From Spongiibacteraceae bacterium (GTDB taxonomy: Bacteria > Pseudomonadota > Gammaproteobacteria > Pseudomonadales > PIVM01), in the NCBI GenBank assembly GCA_030618505.1, contig JAUXDF010000093.1:1-9319 (forward strand): a stretch of 9,319 bases of DNA, read 5' to 3'. Both the position numbers and the translations under genes were made by a program. A model generated the notes under the pieces. It was not told the DNA's origin. It ran no database searches and was given only the letters and a program-made list of their open reading frames with translations. Of this stretch, positions 7,434 to 9,319 are shown in pieces (within the stretch, counting starts at the first letter, position 1; each line of letters begins with the position of its first letter).

Positions 7434-8648
7434 ATGGGCGCCTATAGCTATCAGGCCATCAATGAGCAGGGCAAGAAAGTCAAAGGAGTGTTGGAGGGCG
7501 ATTCAGCACGCCAGATTCGCGCTCAGCTGCGAGAAAAAAACCTCAAACCGATTGAAGTTGAGGCTGCCGCGGAAACAGGAGGGAAGAAAAAGCAGTCTGC
7601 CTTCGCCCGTACCCGCGTATCGACCGCTGACCTTTCTCTGATTACGCGCCAGTTAGCGACCCTGATCCAATCTAATCTTCCGCTGGACGAGGCCTTAAAT
7701 GCCACTGCACAGCAGAGCAGAAAACCACAAATTAAAAGCCTGATTCTTGAAGTGCGCTCCCGGGTGCTGGAGGGTCATACCTTGGCCAATGCGCTGGGAG
7801 AGGCACCCAGAGTATTTGATGAACTGTATCGCTCAATGGTGCGTGCCGGCGAACATGCCGGCTTTCTCGGCCTGGTACTTGATCGTTTGGCTGATCATAC
7901 GGAAAACAGTCAATACACCCAGCAAAAATTGAAAATGGCGATGATCTACCCCTTTATTCTGGTGGGTGTGGCAATTTCTGTTATATCGGCATTGATGGTT
8001 TTTGTAGTGCCTAAATTACTGGGGATTTTTGAAAACTCCGGTGCAGAGCTTCCGGTACTGACACGTGCTTTGGTTGCCAGTAGTGATTTTCTTACCTCCT
8101 ATGGCCTTTATGTTTTGATAGCGATAGTGGGCTTGGTCTTTGCTTTTCGCCATGCCTTAAAGGACGAGGGGCGCCGGCGTCAATATCATGGTTTTTTACT
8201 GAAGGTGCCCTTTATTTCCGGTGTACTTCGAGCAATGGATACCGCCCGTTTTGCCAGCACCCTAAGTATTATGATGGCCAGTGGTGTTCCTTTGCTGGAA
8301 GGGCTGAAAATTTCCGGTGAGGTCTTGGCCAACCTGGTGCTACGACAAAGCAGTATGGATGTGGCTACTCGCGTGCAGGAGGGAAGCAGTCTGCACAAGG
8401 CAATGGAACAAAGTGGTGAGTTTCCTCCGATGATGGTACATATGGTAGCCAGTGGGGAGGCCAGTGGAGAACTGGAAACCATGCTGGAGCGTGCCGCTAA
8501 AAACCAGGAAAGGGAACTTGAAATGACCTTGAGTACTCTGATGGGTGTGCTCGAGCCATTATTGGTGGTTGGTATGGGTGGCATGGTGCTGATGATTGTA
8601 TTAGCCGTGCTCTTACCCATGTTTAATTTGAATACGTTGATTAACTAG
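7434..8648 (+). CDS. gspF: Type II secretion system inner-membrane platform protein GspF
   Basis: GspF is the polytopic core of the inner-membrane platform. It contacts GspE and is thought to turn ATPase motion into extraction of pseudopilins. The 404 residues are the normal length. It shows the N-terminal YSYQAINEQGKKVKGVLEG segment, then two cytoplasmic four-helix domains of the T2SSF type (about 67-190 and 268-392), each entering a membrane helix. The internal repeat is visible in LITRQLATLIQSNLPLDEAL (69-88) versus ASTLSIMMASGVPLLEGL (274-291), and in MVRAGEHAGFL (135-145) versus MVASGEASGEL (337-347). Membrane helices lie at about 170-195, 222-240 and 370-395. Its ATG comes one base after the gspE stop, with GTGGG inside the end of gspE as ribosome binding site, so translation is probably coupled to gspE. 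PilC of type IV pili is the alternative family; the gsp context settles it. Confidence 0.95.
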   Translation: MGAYSYQAINEQGKKVKGVLEGDSARQIRAQLREKNLKPIEVEAAAETGGKKKQSAFARTRVSTADLSLITRQLATLIQSNLPLDEALNATAQQSRKPQIKSLILEVRSRVLEGHTLANALGEAPRVFDELYRSMVRAGEHAGFLGLVLDRLADHTENSQYTQQKLKMAMIYPFILVGVAISVISALMVFVVPKLLGIFENSGAELPVLTRALVASSDFLTSYGLYVLIAIVGLVFAFRHALKDEGRRRQYHGFLLKVPFISGVLRAMDTARFASTLSIMMASGVPLLEGLKISGEVLANLVLRQSSMDVATRVQEGSSLHKAMEQSGEFPPMMVHMVASGEASGELETMLERAAKNQERELEMTLSTLMGVLEPLLVVGMGGMVLMIVLAVLLPMFNLNTLIN

Positions 8649-8660
8649 ATAGGTGTAATA

Positions 8661-9167
8661 ATGGAATTATCGATTCGTCCGTTTCTGAAACGATTGGCAG
8701 GCAGTCAAAAAATGGCTGTTCCAGGCAGTCGCATCCATGGTGCTCAGGCGGGTTTTAGCTTGCTTGAGATATTGGTGGTGTTGGTCATTATGGGCATTAT
8801 GATTGGTTTGATTGCGCCTAATATTATCGGTGAAGTGGATAAAGCGCGAGTCACCCAGGCAAAGAGTGACTTTAAAACCATCGAAACAGCGCTGAAAATG
8901 TACAAGCTGGATAACTTTGTTTACCCCTCTACCGAGCAAGGCCTGGAGGCACTGGTATCCCAGTCGGATATTGACCCGGTGCCGCGTAACTTTAAATCAG
9001 GTGGTTATATGCCCAAAGTACCTAAAGATCCCTGGGGTGGTAACTATATCTATATCTATCCGGGTGATCATGGTGAATTTGATATGTATACCCTGGGTGC
9101 TGATGGTGTTTCCGGTGGTGAAGAAGCCGGCAAAGATATTGGCAACTGGGATGAGGAAGAGGGTTAA
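8661..9167 (+). CDS. gspG: Type II secretion system major pseudopilin GspG
   Basis: GspG is the main subunit of the periplasmic pseudopilus. The prepilin peptidase (GspO/PilD) should cut AQAG|FSLLE after glycine 31, leaving a mature protein of 137 residues with N-terminal phenylalanine (to be methylated) and the invariant glutamate 5. A hydrophobic helix follows (mature residues 1 to about 24). The GspG-specific C-terminal part includes YPSTEQGLEALV, the DPWGGNYIY segment and the calcium-site region GDHGEFDMYTLGADG with the following acidic residues and GNW. The first ATG (8661, with AGGTG 5 bases upstream and 12 bases after gspF) gives a 31-residue leader, long for this family. An in-frame ATG at 8712 would give a 14-residue leader but has a weaker ribosome binding site. 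The family call is firm; the start is not. No gspH follows within the next 152 bases. Confidence 0.95.
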   Translation: MELSIRPFLKRLAGSQKMAVPGSRIHGAQAGFSLLEILVVLVIMGIMIGLIAPNIIGEVDKARVTQAKSDFKTIETALKMYKLDNFVYPSTEQGLEALVSQSDIDPVPRNFKSGGYMPKVPKDPWGGNYIYIYPGDHGEFDMYTLGADGVSGGEEAGKDIGNWDEEEG

Positions 9168-9236
9168 TACTTCTGTTTGTTTAAAATAGCTAACTAGTGC
9201 CCATCCAGAAACTGGTAGCTTTCGAGAATTAAGTCC

Positions 9237-9312
9237 GGCCATAGCCAACGCAAATCTAGCTCCTAGGCCTTTTCAAGGCCTTTAAGTCGCAAGATTTGCA
9301 TTGGCCATGACC
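9237..9312. repeat. 76-base imperfect palindrome (stem-loop) downstream of gspG
   Basis: Arms at 9237-9257 and 9292-9312 are 21 bases each and match at 18 positions (core GCAAATCT / AGATTTGC). The three mismatches are C-A on the + strand and would therefore be G-U in RNA from the - strand, giving a continuous 21-pair stem there. An inner perfect 7-pair hairpin (AGGCCTT 9265-9271, AAGGCCT 9275-9281, loop of 3) forms the tip, separated by an internal loop. No T run follows on either strand, so it is not an ordinary terminator. It could be a dispersed palindromic repeat, a small non-autonomous mobile element, or part of a structured RNA. The rest of 9168-9319 holds no coding sequence that I can support. 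Confidence 0.6.
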
Positions 9313-9319
9313 TCTTTGT

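Noticed and set aside
9237..9312. Integron attC recombination site
   Set aside because: The arms lack the GTTRRRY / RYYYAAC core sites in the right places and no integrase or cassette array is visible.
9237..9312. Intrinsic terminator of the gsp operon
   Set aside because: No T run follows the stem on either strand, and the stem is two-tiered with an internal loop; Rho-independent termination is not supported.
1..9319. CRISPR array, tRNA, rRNA, transposase gene or toxin-antitoxin pair
   Set aside because: No regularly spaced direct repeats, no cloverleaf or rRNA-like segment, and no such coding sequence were seen on either strand.

Overview
The window looks like chromosomal DNA of a Gram-negative gammaproteobacterium, probably a marine or heterotrophic one. 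It has a Na+-pumping oxaloacetate decarboxylase next to a classical general secretory (gsp) operon, moderate GC content and Shine-Dalgarno-led genes. The lineage is inferred from gene content and protein character only. All real genes are on the + strand.

Bases 1-2480 carry the end of an oad operon. This is the 3' part of oadA (alpha subunit, carboxyltransferase C-terminus plus biotinyl domain), cut by the left edge, followed 15 bases later by a complete oadB (the membrane Na+ pump). Together they couple oxaloacetate decarboxylation, through a biotin carrier, to Na+ export. oadG would be expected upstream, outside the window.

Bases 2481-2756 are a non-coding spacer between the two operons. 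It holds a long AT-rich hairpin just after oadB, two candidate -10 elements and a strong ribosome binding site that sets a GTG start for gspC.

Bases 2757-9167 hold the first five genes of a type II secretion system: gspC (inner-membrane connector with PDZ domain), gspD (secretin), gspE (ATPase), gspF (inner-membrane platform) and gspG (major pseudopilin). D-E-F-G are tightly packed (about 1 to 12 bases apart) and probably co-transcribed. GspE and GspF drive assembly of the GspG pseudopilus, which pushes folded periplasmic substrates through the GspD channel. GspC links secretin to platform. No key catalytic or binding residue is missing and no gene in the set is broken, so this is a normal, apparently functional system.

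Bases 9168-9319 have no gene, although gspH would normally follow gspG closely. They contain a 76-base imperfect palindrome whose three arm mismatches would all be G-U pairs in a minus-strand RNA. This is the least explained element here. I found no evidence of a wholly new system. The points worth checking are this palindrome and the operon break, the oadB-distal hairpin, a lipobox-like cysteine in the GspD signal sequence, an 8-G run in gspD, and the choice of start for gspG.
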